From contig CM065328.1 in the NCBI GenBank assembly GCA_033032175.1, positions 10,974,690 to 11,038,689 on the forward strand: a DNA stretch of 64,000 nucleotides, read 5' to 3'. Positions 1-10,679 of the stretch are shown in pieces (position 1 is the first letter of the stretch; every line of letters starts with the position of its first letter). The position numbers were made by a program, and so were the translations under genes. Below the pieces are notes generated by a model that saw only the letters and a list, made by a program, of their open reading frames with translations, was not told the origin of the DNA and did no database searches. Source of the DNA: Saturnia japonica (Eukaryota > Arthropoda > Insecta > Lepidoptera > Saturniidae).

Positions 1-659
1 TTTTTGTAAAATCTATATATTAATAAGTGAAGCAAAAGCTTTCTAAGCCTTTTTATGCCTATTGCGTGCAAAGAAAACTGTGAGATTGGGCATGGTTAAA
101 GTTTATATGGAAAAGGAGGGCAGAAAGCTAAAATGTATCTATAATATCTGGTACTAAATATTAAATAAAATAAATTAATACTGCGAATCCTAACTTGACC
201 AGTGCTATTAAACTTAGACCCCCCAAAATATTGACATTGTCATTGTCACTCAACAAATGTAGATAATACTCATTATTTAGGTTCATGAATACTGCAAATG
301 TCAAACAGAAAATAGTTTATGATTAAAAAGTCGCTGGTTGAATTTCGAGCTTAGGGCGATCGATAGTATTTTTAAATTGTCTATAGTTCCAAATGTCATT
401 GTTACAAATATATCGTTCTTTCTTTCAATAATTATCTAAAAAAGGTTCACCAATAAAGTAAATGGTATCTTTGAGTAATAAAGTATCAAAAGGTTATTAG
501 TCTCTTGGACGAGGACCTGGTGAAAATTCTTTTGAAAAATCCAGTTAATGGAATGGAGAAACATGGTGACTGACAATCATTTCCGTAGCTTTACAATGCG
601 ATAAATCAAAGAAAATATTTTACACCTCATGCAAACTATAAATGATTAGAAATACTTAC
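1..659. other. Protease intron / left flank, nothing recognised
   Basis: AT-rich DNA downstream of the donor of protease exon 3 on the minus strand. I see no further exon of the protease here: no chymotrypsin-fold motifs such as TAAHC or GDSGGP in any frame. The rest of the gene should lie beyond base 1. Confidence 0.5.
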
Positions 660-802
660 GCAGATTTGTTAACGAATTCCGTATTCTCATTTGTACTTGA
701 ATCCAGTAGCATATAAGTGATGTGCCTACAGTGGTACAGACCGACACATTTTCCTGGTTTACCGTCTGGCGTCACACAGTCGCTTGAAATGGGACAGCAC
801 AC
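660..802 (-). CDS. Clip-domain serine protease, exon 3 (start of second clip domain)
   Basis: On the minus strand an exon runs from a TTTACAG acceptor (before 802) to a GTAAGT donor (after 660): 143 nt, entered in phase 0 and left in phase 2. It begins VCCPISSDC, which supplies the paired cysteines closing the first clip domain and opens a second one (CVTPDGKPGKC, then VGLYHC). The spacing C-x9-C-x5-C is that of clip domains. Joined to the exon at 3213-3367 it gives CGFENN-VPT-VCCP, the usual end of a clip domain. Two clips in tandem are known from lepidopteran prophenoloxidase-activating proteases 2 and 3. The rest of clip 2, the linker and the trypsin-like domain are outside the window. Confidence 0.85.
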
Positions 803-859
803 CTGTAAATTAATTTGATTTAGTACTAAACCGACGTACTAAATTTTTTTATAAATTAC

Positions 860-1060
860 TAGCTGACCCGCGCAACTTCGTCTGCATCATATAATGGAAT
901 TTCTCAAAAACAATAAATTTTCCCAGTCTTCGCAATATTTTTTTCATTGTCACTTCGCTCCTATTGGTCGTAGTGTGATGTTATATAGCCTATAGCCTTC
1001 CTCGATAAATGAGCTATCTGGTTATTGGCTAAATTCAAGGCATTTGAATTTGCCCACCAG
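860..1060 (-). mobile_element. Lep1/Helitron-like dispersed repeat fragment
   Basis: Contains the stretch typical of Lep1-type non-autonomous Helitrons of Lepidoptera (CTAGCTGACCCGCGCAACTTC and, inverted, GCCTTCCTCGATAAATGAGC). The assignment rests on remembered consensus phrases, so the class is tentative. Confidence 0.4.
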
Positions 1061-1221
1061 CAACTAGCATTAAAATATCTTTAACTGCAAACTATATTCA
1101 TTTTAAATATGAATCAACCATGTCTGTAAACAAGTATGATTTCGCCAAGTAGCCCATCAGCTAACATGGATTCGAAGTCATAGGCCGCCTGTAAAATTAA
1201 TTCGGCATCCTTGCTCTAAGT

Positions 1222-1639
1222 AATCCGCGAGTTGACAACTTTTGGAAAATTATTTTAAACAATTTATATCATGAAAATAATACCTATAAATATTTTTTTC
1301 CATTATTACACCATAACAAGTGTTTTACAACATTTCCAGAAACGCTTAATTATGGTTCCTAGACGTCATCATTAATTTTATATGTCATTTTGTATGATAA
1401 CAGTGACAAGTTTGACAATTGACGCAAGAGTCTAACGTTCATATTTTATGAATGGTAACGTCACGTTCTCTAATCGGCGTTTCAAATCGCATGACTCATA
1501 GGCAAAAAATACTAATTTTCCAAAGAGAAAACTTAATAAATAAATAATTCATTTTTCAAAATTTGTGTTGTTTTAGGCATTTTATCTATTGACCATCAAT
1601 TTACTTTAACTTTTAAACATACAGTCAACTCGCAGATTG
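1222..1639 (+). mobile_element. MITE family M1, copy 1
   Basis: A 418-bp element bounded by inverted repeats: left AATCCGCGAGTTGACAA and right GTCAACTCGCAGATTG. It has two closely related copies in the window (about 45907-46353, same orientation; 58318-58761, inverted). The body carries TGACGTCA-like sites and a conserved block ACGCAAGAGTCTAACGTT. It has no coding capacity. It lies in the protease intron between exons 2 and 3. Confidence 0.75.
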
Positions 1640-1768
1640 CCTATAGGAATGCGTAGCCTTTACAGTTCGTCGTAATTAAGTGTCAATTATAACTCCATTT
1701 ATAACTTGCATAGATTGTGGTGACAATTTAAAGTGACGTAGCGGAACGCCCAGAGTAAAGTATAAAAC

Positions 1769-1952
1769 TGTAGCGACACCTACATAGCGACATCTATCGA
1801 GCCACATATGACGCATCCTACATCGCATTATAGAAATTAACTCTTCGATTGAGTGTATATACAAGAACCCGACTACAACCGTTGGGCAGCTGCCCGCCAG
1901 GCATAACACCCGTCTGGTCGGAGGATCCTCCCTTTTCGACGGTTCTTCTACA
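1769..1952 (+). repeat. 5' LTR of the miniature LTR element
   Basis: 184 bp, TG...CA. Carries a TATA-like GTGTATATACAAG about 100 bp in, a plausible promoter. Near-identical to 2630-2813. Differences include a short cluster just before the final TTCTTCTACA. Confidence 0.9.
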
Positions 1953-2267
1953 CTGGTGACCCCGAGCATGAACGTCAGCGCAACCTTCTTCGCACAGCTA
2001 CATCGTGACGTCATCATCACTTCCACAAGCTTTCGAGCAGCGAGTCATACAGCCAGCCAGCATCCACGGCTACTTCGGGTATCCTGACCACCAGCATGCA
2101 GCGGACGCGCATTCCTGGTCATCACCCACAGCCTTCTCAGCGACCTTGGCACAGCACACTGCACTTCGGCCGGTCAGCAAGCAGAGACGCACTTCTCTCC
2201 TGGTCGACGCAGCAGCCAGTCACTACGCAGCACTGCAACACTCCGACTCACTGGAGCATTCTTGCAG

Positions 2268-2483
2268 CATCACCCCGACTCACTGGGGCATCACCCCGAC
2301 TCACTGGGGGCATCACCCCGACTCACTGGGGGCATTACCTCGACTCACTGGGGGCATCACCCCGACTCACTGGGGCATCACCCCGACTCACTGGGGGCAT
2401 CACCCCGACTCACTGGGGGCATCACCCCGACTCACTGGGGCATCACCCCGACTCACTGGGGGCATCACCCCGACTCACTGGGG
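2268..2483 (+). repeat. Minisatellite, 10 units of 21 or 22 bp
   Basis: Ten head-to-tail units beginning CATCACCCCGACTCACTGGG; units end in four or five G, giving 21- and 22-bp lengths that sum to 216 bp. Diverged half-units (TTCCGACTCACTGGAACAT type) flank it on both sides. The unit has no stop codon in any of the three plus-strand frames, so overlapping open frames of 105-169 codons across it are artefacts of repetition. Confidence 0.95.
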
Positions 2484-2629
2484 CATCACCGCAGACAGTT
2501 CCGACTCACCGTGAACTATGCGGCATCTGGTTCCGACTCACTGGAACATCCCACTGGCCCGGCAAGCATCACTAGATGATGTATGGACGACTCAACCTGC
2601 TATCGACCTCCGGTCTCGGAGGGGAGTGA

Positions 2630-2813
2630 TGTAGCGACATCTACATAGCGACATCTATCGAGCCACATACGACGCATCCTACATCGCACTATAGAAATTA
2701 ACTCTTCGATTGAGTGTATATACAAGAACCCGACTACAACCGTTGGGCAGCTGCCCGCCAGACATAACACCCGTCTGGTCGGAGGATCCTCCCTTTGCAA
2801 TAGTTCTTCTACA
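2630..2813 (+). repeat. 3' LTR of the miniature LTR element
   Basis: 184 bp, TG...CA, preceded by the polypurine tract at 2618-2629 and followed by the AAAC target duplication. Confidence 0.9.
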
Positions 2814-2974
2814 AAACCATACGCATTATCGCAAAGAGACAGTATGAGCTCAATATGACTTTAGATACGAAAGAAGATTCCTTACTCGGCAGAGTTCTTT
2901 TCATTATAACTTGATTAGGTACTGATGTTTTTTATAGTCGTTTATATGTTTAGTTAGGTTAAGTTATGGTCACA

Positions 2975-3125
2975 TTCTCACCTGATCTTAACCACGTTAA
3001 GTTTAAGTATAGTTAGTGGAAGAACTGACTCTCAAGTGCATCTGTCGGAACACATCAATTGGTGCTTGAAGACAGATTTTCAACTTGAGGGTGATAGCTA
3101 GCCAGGCGGGCTTTAGATAAAAACC
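2975..3125 (-). repeat. SINE-like dispersed repeat
   Basis: The block around TTTTCAACTTGAGGGTGATAG recurs inverted near 47460-47560, with the same neighbouring words (CTCAAGTTGAAAATCTGTC and a GTGTTCCG-type word). Non-coding, class not determined. Confidence 0.5.
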
Positions 3126-3212
3126 CTACCACCGTGCAATATAAAATTTTAATTATTAGTTAAAAAATAAATTTCAATTATGTAACAACAAATATTTAAA
3201 AGTTAAATTTAC

Positions 3213-3367
3213 CGTAGGTACGTTATTTTCGAAACCACATTGAGAGTCCCTCAAGAATTGGATATCCTGGGATGTTTTGTCTTTCTTTTTTACTACATCT
3301 AGTAATGGTTTACAATCATAAATGGATACGCATTTTCCTGATGCTCCGTCAGGCGTGTTACAGGTTT
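3213..3367 (-). CDS. Clip-domain serine protease, exon 2 (first clip domain)
   Basis: 155-nt minus-strand exon between a TTTTTTCCAG acceptor and a GTAAAT donor; enters in phase 1, leaves in phase 0. With the last base of exon 1 it reads QTCNTPDGASGKC, then VSIYDC and a KPLLDVV helix, then SQCGFENNVPT. This is the clip-domain pattern (C-x9-C-x5-C, then a late C), and the closing CC pair is supplied by exon 3. Signal-peptide cleavage after ITA would leave glutamine at the N terminus, as is common in secreted clip proteases. Known role of the family: extracellular cascade steps that activate prophenoloxidase or pro-Spaetzle; the exact member cannot be decided without the catalytic domain. Confidence 0.88.
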
Positions 3368-4329
3368 CTGGAAAAAATAAATTATTAGTGCTTTTATGAT
3401 TGTGGCAACGAAATTCAAGTTAACTGATTGATGAGTTTTTTTTTACAGTTCCCTAATAGACTATGATTAATTTGCATTTGAAAGAATCTATGCATAAGCC
3501 TACGGTAGATATACCGGTACACGTTCTGCTGTTGTAGATGGTAATGATCAATCTGGTATATGTCAGTTTAAAATGATTAAAAGGTTGTGTTGGTCGAAAG
3601 TACACAATGACACTGTTTTTAAATGTGTATCTGACGTCGGTTATAATATTATAATTGACGGAGATTCGATACGGTCACGTCATTGTTTTTCTACATGTAT
3701 ACTATTACAACCACTACAAGGGTTCCGTATACCAGTCTAAAATGTAATTCTAAAAATAGATCAAGGAGACTAGAAATTTTTATCCCTCATTTTCTTGTGA
3801 CATATATGCGAGCCTTATTCCGACGGAGAACAGTTCCGTTTTGGACAAGCAAGAGAATACAAGAAGCGACAAGGAGAAGAATTCTGTTAAAGGAATAGAG
3901 TCTGTATGTAAGAGCATCGTGTACTGTACAGAAGTGTTTCTCTAACCTATGACTGCGTCTTAGAAAATCTGAATAATGAGTTTATATATTACACTTTAGT
4001 CTTTTTGAGTACCAATATTTTACTTTTTTGTGGGTCTTTTTAAGATCTAAAATTATGTTCTACCTTAGTTTACGATACGGGGAATCATATAATCAATGCT
4101 ATTCAAATCATAAAGACAGCGGTTTGAGTAGTGGTATTGATACAGATTGATTTAATTTTCAGTTCAAAATATTTAAATACACAAATGCAAATATCGTAAA
4201 GATATTTTCATTACTATTCATTACGTGTATAGCGAGACAGTTCTGTTACGTCACAACTATCCTCTCCCGCACTACGTCACTACCGCAGGTATCTACTCAG
4301 TTAAGCGCTATGACTGTAATTTGATATAT

Positions 4330-4655
4330 TATTATCTGTTATGGTTTACTCAGCGTAAGCAATTTAAGCGCCCCAAAATTGTCGTTTTTCGAACTGATTT
4401 TCACCGGCGCGGAACCCTAATTATTTTTCTATAATAAAAGTAGTCTAAGTTACTCATAACATCATCCATCTGCCAGTGAAAGTCCCGTCAAAATCAGTCG
4501 AAACTGTTTCGGTAATATAATAAGCCAAAACGTTTACAAATTGTTTTTTGTTATATGTTCCTACTGTATATACTTTCATATGCTTATAGTAAAAAGTTGT
4601 TATTTTGCCATTATAAACAGACATTTCAATTTGATTAATTGTAATATAGATAACT
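4330..4655 (+). mobile_element. Dispersed repeat D1, partial
   Basis: Family D1 recurs throughout the window. Full copies begin near CTGTGTCCGCGGCTTCGCT and end near TTTTATTAATTGTATAGAT, with internal phrases GTCCCGTCAAAATCGGTCC and GGAACCCTAATT. This copy lacks the left end. No coding capacity seen. Probably a SINE or a LINE 3' region; class undetermined. Confidence 0.6.
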
Positions 4656-5094
4656 ACTCGTATATTAAAATGCAGCGTTCAAAGTTTTAAATATCTAAGT
4701 ACGACAACCGGTTAAGTGTTCATCAAGGTAGATAAATAAACTTATAACTGATGTCATACGAAGGTGCAAGATGTATAGGTCATCAATATAAATACTGCAA
4801 AGGTTATCATTGTGACAGAATTTATCATACAATTAATAAAATTGAAGTGTCTGTTTGTGATATCATGTAGGGACACGCATATGTAAGTAGTTAAAAAGCA
4901 ATGTGTCGAGTCCGCGACAGTCAGTCGCATGTAACAAGTAATTTATAATAAAAATTATCTTTGTAAAAATACTATTCACTGACTAAATCTGGCAATACAA
5001 CACTAGACATTTTACCAAGGTCATGATCCTATTATAGAAAAACCAAGAGACATCTAAATATCATAATAACATTTTTTTTGTCAAATGCTTACGA

Positions 5095-5488
5095 AAGCAT
5101 ATGCGGTACTTTTAACAAAACACAATTTTTTTTTTGTCATGCTGTTTGTTCCGGGTATTCTCCGAAACGGTTGGACCAATTTTGACGAGACTTTCACTGG
5201 CATATAGCTGATGCTATAAGAACTATGTATCATAGGCTGTTTTTATTTTAGAAAAAGAATTAGGGTTCCGCGTAAATAAAAAAATAGCCTGGTCATGGTG
5301 AATCAATTCGGGTGCTTAAATGGCTTACGCTGAGTAAACCATAAGAGATATATTAAATTAGTGTACTACGTGATTGTAGGTATTAAAAAGACCTACAAAA
5401 ATGTCAGCGAGAGCTAAAAATCACCCACAATAAGCATTTGAACCGGGAACGGGGGTCCACGCGAGCGCAGCCGCGGACACTGCTAGTC
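5095..5488 (-). mobile_element. Dispersed repeat D1, near-complete, inverted
   Basis: Inverted copy with both characteristic ends: TTTGTTCCGGGTATTCTCCG on the left, and CGCGAGCGCAGCCGCGGACA then CTAGT on the right. Confidence 0.65.
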
Positions 5489-6149
5489 TATAATATAAAA
5501 TAATAACTGACTGACATTTCAACACACTGGCTAAATTACCCGTTCTAGGACCATGAAAATATGCATGCGGGCTCCTCTTATACTATAGGTGAGTACTAAA
5601 GAAGGATATTTAGAATTTCAACCACTAATGTGGTGAAAAAGGGGGTGAAAACCGTCATTACAAAACAAATACGGTTATAAGACAACAAACACCAATATGA
5701 CGGTGGTGTAACCATCTCAAATAGTAGAACATTTTTTCGAGAAATGTCCATGTTAAGGTTATCATTATACAATGAACTGACGTGCGGACCAGTTGAGGTT
5801 TTCCCATTTGTTTTGAGCAAGTTATCGAGGATCAAAGGGTCAAGTCGAGTTGCATAACACCCACGCTGTGTAGTTTAAATACATACATACCAACATTTCA
5901 ATAATAATATAGATAATTTATTTCTATCAATATTCTTTGTATCATAAAATTTCAATAAATATATTACCATTTAAATTATGTAGGAACGTATGTAATTACT
6001 ATAATTGCCGGGCGACCGAGAATTGGTCGGTGTCTTGAAAAAAAAACTACTTCTCAAGGTAAAGCTGGAAATTAAAACATTATCTAAATAAAAAGTTCAT
6101 CGAAATTATTAGAGCAGTCAAGGGTTTTCAACCATACATTATAATAACT

Positions 6150-6545
6150 AAAAATGCTTATTGTGGGTGATTGTTGTCGCTTGTCGCCGACTTTTTTGTA
6201 GTTCTTTTTAACATCTAAAATTATATAGTACATTAATTTGTACATTAACCATGACCAGTTTTTTTTTTTAATGGCACGGAATCCTGATTCTTTTTCTAAA
6301 ATAATGATGTGGCCTAATTTATTCCTTATAACTTCAGCTATCTGCTAGTGCAAGTTTCGTCAAAATCGGTCCAACCGTTTCGAAGATTACCAGGAACAAA
6401 CAGACAGACAGATAAAAAATTTCAAAATTGGTGTTTTGTTATATGTACCGTATATACTTTCATATGCATTTAGTAAAAAGGTGTTATTTTGACATTACAA
6501 AGAGACATTTCAATGTTATTAATTTTATAGATAAATATACTTTAT
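6150..6545 (+). mobile_element. Dispersed repeat D1
   Basis: Contains GCTTATTGTGGGTGATT, then GTCAAAATCGGTCCAACCG, then the CAGACAGACAG block and the TATAGAT tail. The D1 left end is missing. Confidence 0.6.
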
Positions 6546-7096
6546 ACTTTTACATAAAAATAAAGTATTTGAAAATACTTTAGATTAATCTTTACTGTGA
6601 TACATAAAACAAAACAGTCATATGGGTAATCACTGGACTATTTATTGATCGGTCAAAGAAAATCTAATAATAATGATTGCTGTATATGATATAGTCTAAA
6701 ATTACTTATTATGATGTAGGTACTTGGAAATAAATCAGTTGCATCTAAGAGATTACAATCCTACTAACCTTATGTGCCTTCTAACGTTTGTCCCCGATAA
6801 CTCTTTCATAGTAGAATTCTTGTCAAAATTTATCACAATTAACAAAATTAAACTGTAGATGGTAAGGTCATTTCGTGCATGTTTCTAATCTCATTCTATA
6901 GACTATAGTTATGTAATAAATGTTGTAGGATTGGTTATTATGTGTATTGTGTTGTGTTGTCTTTGTGTTTGTTTTTGGATAGCCCGGACTGGATACATTT
7001 AAAATTAATAAACAGGCCATCGTTTACGATAAATCTCCTTCGTTTATGGTTCTATATACGTGACATTGGCGGAATTGTGTTTACACACACATTGCC

Positions 7097-7130
7097 ATTA
7101 TATAAAGAAGAAGAAGAAGAAATTACATAG
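7097..7130. repeat. GAA trinucleotide microsatellite
   Basis: Short AAGAAGAAGAAGAAGAAATT run. Confidence 0.8.
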
Positions 7131-7734
7131 TGTAGTTTTATTTACATTAGATAAATACATCATGGTGTCAGGTGTGGGGTTTTTAAAGTAATTTTGATTG
7201 AAGAAAGGATATTATAGGTACTGTCATAATGCCGCATAGTACAAATAAATCAAACGTAAGTGCCCAGCCCAACAACGATGTTTTCGCCGCTGTAACAATT
7301 TGTATGATTTGTGTCCCCTGTCGTGGCAGAAGAGTGGTGGATATCGCTCGTGATTATACAATAAATGATATAAAAATATTCATAATTTTTGAACAGGGAA
7401 AATCATTATAAAATATTAAGACACACAAGTCTGTACAAATTGCAAATGTTATTAAACTAATAAAAAGTCGACGCCAATTAAAATTCTTAGGCGTATTAAT
7501 TAACTTAATTTCTGAGATAGTATAATTGATGTTGTATTATTTATTTTTATGACGTGAATACGTCTTTAAAATTGATTCTATAGTGGGAGGCAATTTAAGA
7601 ACTTCTTCCTCTTTGCCTTATCCCATGGGGTTGGCTCTGCTTGTGCTGATGCGCCAGGATGGTCTGTTCTGTAAGTTAGGCTCGTTCCAAGTTGCGAGTT
7701 ACTGCAGATCCCTATTTACTTGAAGTCTCACTCT

Positions 7735-7990
7735 TTTCTTGTTTGTTGTTCTTACCGAACGACGAGGCTTTCAGGTTTTATTACATGGCCATACAAAACA
7801 AGCCTACTTTCTGTTAATTTGTCTGTGATAGTCGCAACTTTGCAACTACCTCTGATGTGTTCACTTCTCACTTTATCAAGTCTGTTACACCTTCTGCCCA
7901 TCGCAGCATCTTCATCTCGGCCACATGTAGATTTTTGTTCACACGCCTTTTTTAAGGCCCAGCATTCGGCATCGTATATCATTGTAGATA
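7735..7990 (-). pseudogene. RTE-type LINE, C-terminal relic
   Basis: Minus-strand reading frame beginning YDAECWALKK and continuing with RVxSEHIRGSCKV and LYGHVIK. These are recognisable in the C-terminal segment downstream of the reverse transcriptase of RTE-clade elements (pattern GAECW...RNxxIRGS...WYGHV). Only this segment remains. It lies in the first intron of the clip protease. Confidence 0.65.
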
Positions 7991-8009
7991 TTACACCATT
8001 CGATAGTTA

Positions 8010-9400
8010 AAGAATTGAATAATTCGTTACGTAGAGTGAGCACTGTAATGCATCGTGTGCGGGGTAAGGGAAAGTGTCGCCATTTTGAGGCCGTTTGTCA
8101 CATAATTTTCATTTTGTGTTATTTATGCCTCGGAGAAGCTACGACGATCGTTTTAGTTTTAAAAATGACCTCTCGTCAAGATTTACCGATTATGTAGACA
8201 AAACGTTAGTGTGAAAAAGATATTGTGATAAAGTTAAAAATTAAGAAAACTTAATACAATATCGGTCTTTACTCATCATAAATTAAATATTCGTGTCGCG
8301 TAAGCAGCGGGCTCGAAAGCTCCTTTCCGGGAGATCGGAGCCCACATTTAAAGCTATATTATAAAAATATTGTAGAATAAATGAAATTGGCAACTAACAA
8401 GGGGAGAGTTGCTGTCTCGATTTGGTGTAACGTCCAAAAGTAAACTTTTCTTTCTAAAACTTATATCGGATAATATTACCCTCAAGACTAACTTTAATTT
8501 ATTATTGTCTATACTTTTAAATAATATGTAAGTAAGTTTTAAGAAATGAATCATTTCAAGGAGACTTCAATTCTGTAATGAAATTATTCGATTCATTTTC
8601 CTGTATATTTCGTAGTAGCAATTATAACAAGCTAAATTATAAAAATGAAACAAAAAAACCTCGCCTGTAATAAAAAAGAACACTACAATTTTTTAAATCA
8701 ATTTTTACTTTTTCTTTGATTCTCAGACGTCGTACTTAAATATTATATACTATATAGCCTATATCACTCCCACAATTAAGACGAATCTAACGATACCTCG
8801 TATACTAAAATCCGTCCAGCCTGTTAGGCTACAGAGAGTCACGTTGCAAATATAACAGACATATACATAGGTATACATACATACACATACGCTTAAAAGG
8901 TCAACAACATTTGATGCAAAAAAAACTTGAATGTACTACCAAGTCAGATAGTTTAAAATATCAAAGAGCAGATGTAACTACGTCATTTTTTTCTATTATA
9001 AATTGCCTTAGTGTTTAGTTTTATATACACTAGCGCTTTGCCCGCTGCTTAATTTGCGTCACAGTTGACTTATGTCCCATTATATCTTTATATCACCTTT
9101 TTTAACGTTAAGTCTGCGTCACGAAGTTAACGTCCAACGTTTGGTTCAGTGGTATCCAAAAAAAAAACAATTTCAATTTTCATACATCTATCTTCAAAAA
9201 CGACGGAATTTCATTCAAATTTTCATCCCCTTTTCACCACCTTAGGGTTTGAATTCCCAAAAATCGTACCTTAGCGCTTATCTACAGTATAGTTTGGATT
9301 AAAGGGAAGATAAAAATAACTCCACCATACGGCCCTGAGCAGCGGAGCAGCAATCTGACAAGGAATAGGCTACAAGGGTGCGTTGTAGGTAGCGTGATGT
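8010..9400. other. Protease intron, no gene seen
   Basis: AT-rich. Contains short words shared with other dispersed repeats (ACTAGCGCTTTGCCC near 9030, echoed near 18310; CCCCTTTTCACCACC near 9230, echoed inverted near 5630). No exon-like open frame. Confidence 0.5.
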
Positions 9401-9418
9401 AGAGTTGTTAAAATAAAT

Positions 9419-9845
9419 TTAACACAGTTGAAACCGTGGGACACAATTCGACCTTTTTTTAACGTTGAGGAAACCGTCGTTGGCAGAAACTTGCCCGGGG
9501 TGACGAGTGGTTATGTGCACCGCCGTTAAAGGGTAACACGGGTCCGCTAGTAGCATGCTACCGCGTCTCCCCGGCGGTAAGCCCCAAAAGGGCCGCCCTC
9601 TGACAGAGACAGTCCGGTGCAAGGAACTGTCTACATGTCCGCTAACCATTTTAATGGGAAGACGAGCCCCCTGACCCATCTCCCCTTGGTTCGGCCTGGC
9701 AGGGTTGAACGAACGCACCCTCTCCCCGCACATTAGGCGTTGAAATTTTATAAAGTTTTTCTCCTCTGCCTCTGCCATGGGTGATTTGGCATATGACGGG
9801 TGGAAGGAGGCGAATGAGCGCCTCCTCCACTAGTCCGGCGTAGGT
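9419..9845 (-). mobile_element. GC-rich patch with 119-codon open frame, probably TE-derived
   Basis: A sharply GC-richer block inside AT-rich intron. The minus-strand frame from ATG 9778 to the stop at 9419 encodes a basic, proline- and glycine-rich 119-residue product (PFWGLPPGRRGS, TTRHPGQVSANDG). I do not recognise a domain. It directly abuts an RpA retroposon on its right. The GC contrast and the neighbourhood suggest a fragment of a mobile element rather than a host exon; no splice sites frame it. Confidence 0.35.
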
Positions 9846-9869
9846 TTTTTAACGAAATGCTCATTCTCA

Positions 9870-10435
9870 ACCCTCTAGTGATTTTTCTACGAGTTTATTT
9901 TCTTTGGTGATTTTGTTGTCTTCCACTGTTACAACTCCTTCGTTCCTGCAGCAAATCAAGCCTAAGTCCGTTCCTCCGGCATGGATTCCTTGAGCCAGTA
10001 GCCGCTCGCACGATACTGTGTCACTGCATTCATTAGCTATCGACATGCATACCACTCAGGTACATAGGTTCTGTAAGGGACCTTTTTTTTTTCTTTTTTG
10101 CTAGTTAGATTTACATCAAGATTACTAACACTTAAACGCATGTTTCTTCTTTCCTCCCAGAAGGCATGAACATGTATACTCTATAAATAGTTAGTTAGGT
10201 TGAATTTTCTAAGTACTAGACAAGCATAGCATAGTTCGTGACTTAATTGCATTTAAGGAAACTGCTCAAGCCGAGGGTCGGCTTTTTGGTACCCTTGAGC
10301 TGGTTGCCCTGCTTTCGCGGTTGAATGCTTTCAGCGCTCGCTACCAAGCCAGGTGAAACTGTAAAAGCACTCTGAGGCTTTAGGGCTCGTAAGGCCAGCA
10401 GCATAGTCAGATCGGAAGAAATAAAAATTCAATAA
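9870..10435 (+). mobile_element. RpA retroposon, 5'-truncated copy
   Basis: Shares the order of blocks with the long copy at 15626-17811: CCTAAGTCCGTTCCTC, GTACATAGGTTCTGTAAGGG followed by a T-rich run, GCTAGTTAG, the CTCCCAGAAGG block, TGCTTTCAGCGCTCGCT, then the 3' terminus GTGAAACTGTAAAAGC...CATAGTCAG and a short A-rich tail. It is diverged and lacks the ORF part. Confidence 0.65.
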
Positions 10436-10569
10436 ACCTGTCGCCCACGCATCAGGGTGCTAAAACAATTGACCAAATACCAAACGTGTAAAAACTCAAC
10501 AGAGATAATCCCCTTTTCCGTTTAATCCTCATCTTCTTCATCATCTTAATTTAGCAAGAACTAATTAGG

Positions 10570-10645
10570 TTGGAACATTGATGGTCCAGTGGTAGCGTAT
10601 AAGGACACCGCGTCGATTGATTTAAGTTCGAGACCCTGCAAACGA
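10570..10645 (+). repeat. tRNA-related SINE head
   Basis: Contains a pol III A-box-like GGTCCAGTGGTAGCGT and a B-box-like AAGTTCGAGACCC about 40 bp apart. The acceptor stem does not pair, so this is a SINE promoter relic and not a functional tRNA. Confidence 0.5.
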
Positions 10646-10679
10646 CTCAGAACTTCCGATGAAAGAAAACATAGTAATA

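Larger units (their letters stand above)
1769..2813 (+). mobile_element. Miniature non-autonomous LTR retrotransposon (TRIM-like), complete
   Basis: Two 184-bp direct repeats (1769-1952 and 2630-2813), each starting TG and ending CA, bracket a 677-bp interior. A 4-bp target duplication AAAC sits at 1765-1768 and 2814-2817. Two bases inside the 5' LTR is a primer-binding-type sequence TGGTGACCCCGA, and the purine tract GGAGGGGAGTGA directly precedes the 3' LTR. The LTRs differ at about 8 positions (~4%), so the insertion is not recent. There is no gag, protease, RT or integrase; about a third of the interior is a 21/22-bp minisatellite. It must have been mobilised by a related autonomous element. 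Orientation is set by PBS and PPT. The host intron is that of the clip protease, which runs antisense. Confidence 0.9.

Noticed and set aside
2005..2579. Three overlapping 105-169-codon open frames rich in proline, histidine and glycine
   Set aside because: They are translations of a stop-free 21/22-bp minisatellite in the miniature LTR element, not proteins.
7752..8010. Host gene on either strand near 7.7-8.0 kb
   Set aside because: The minus frame matches the C-terminal region of RTE LINEs; the plus frame is its shadow.
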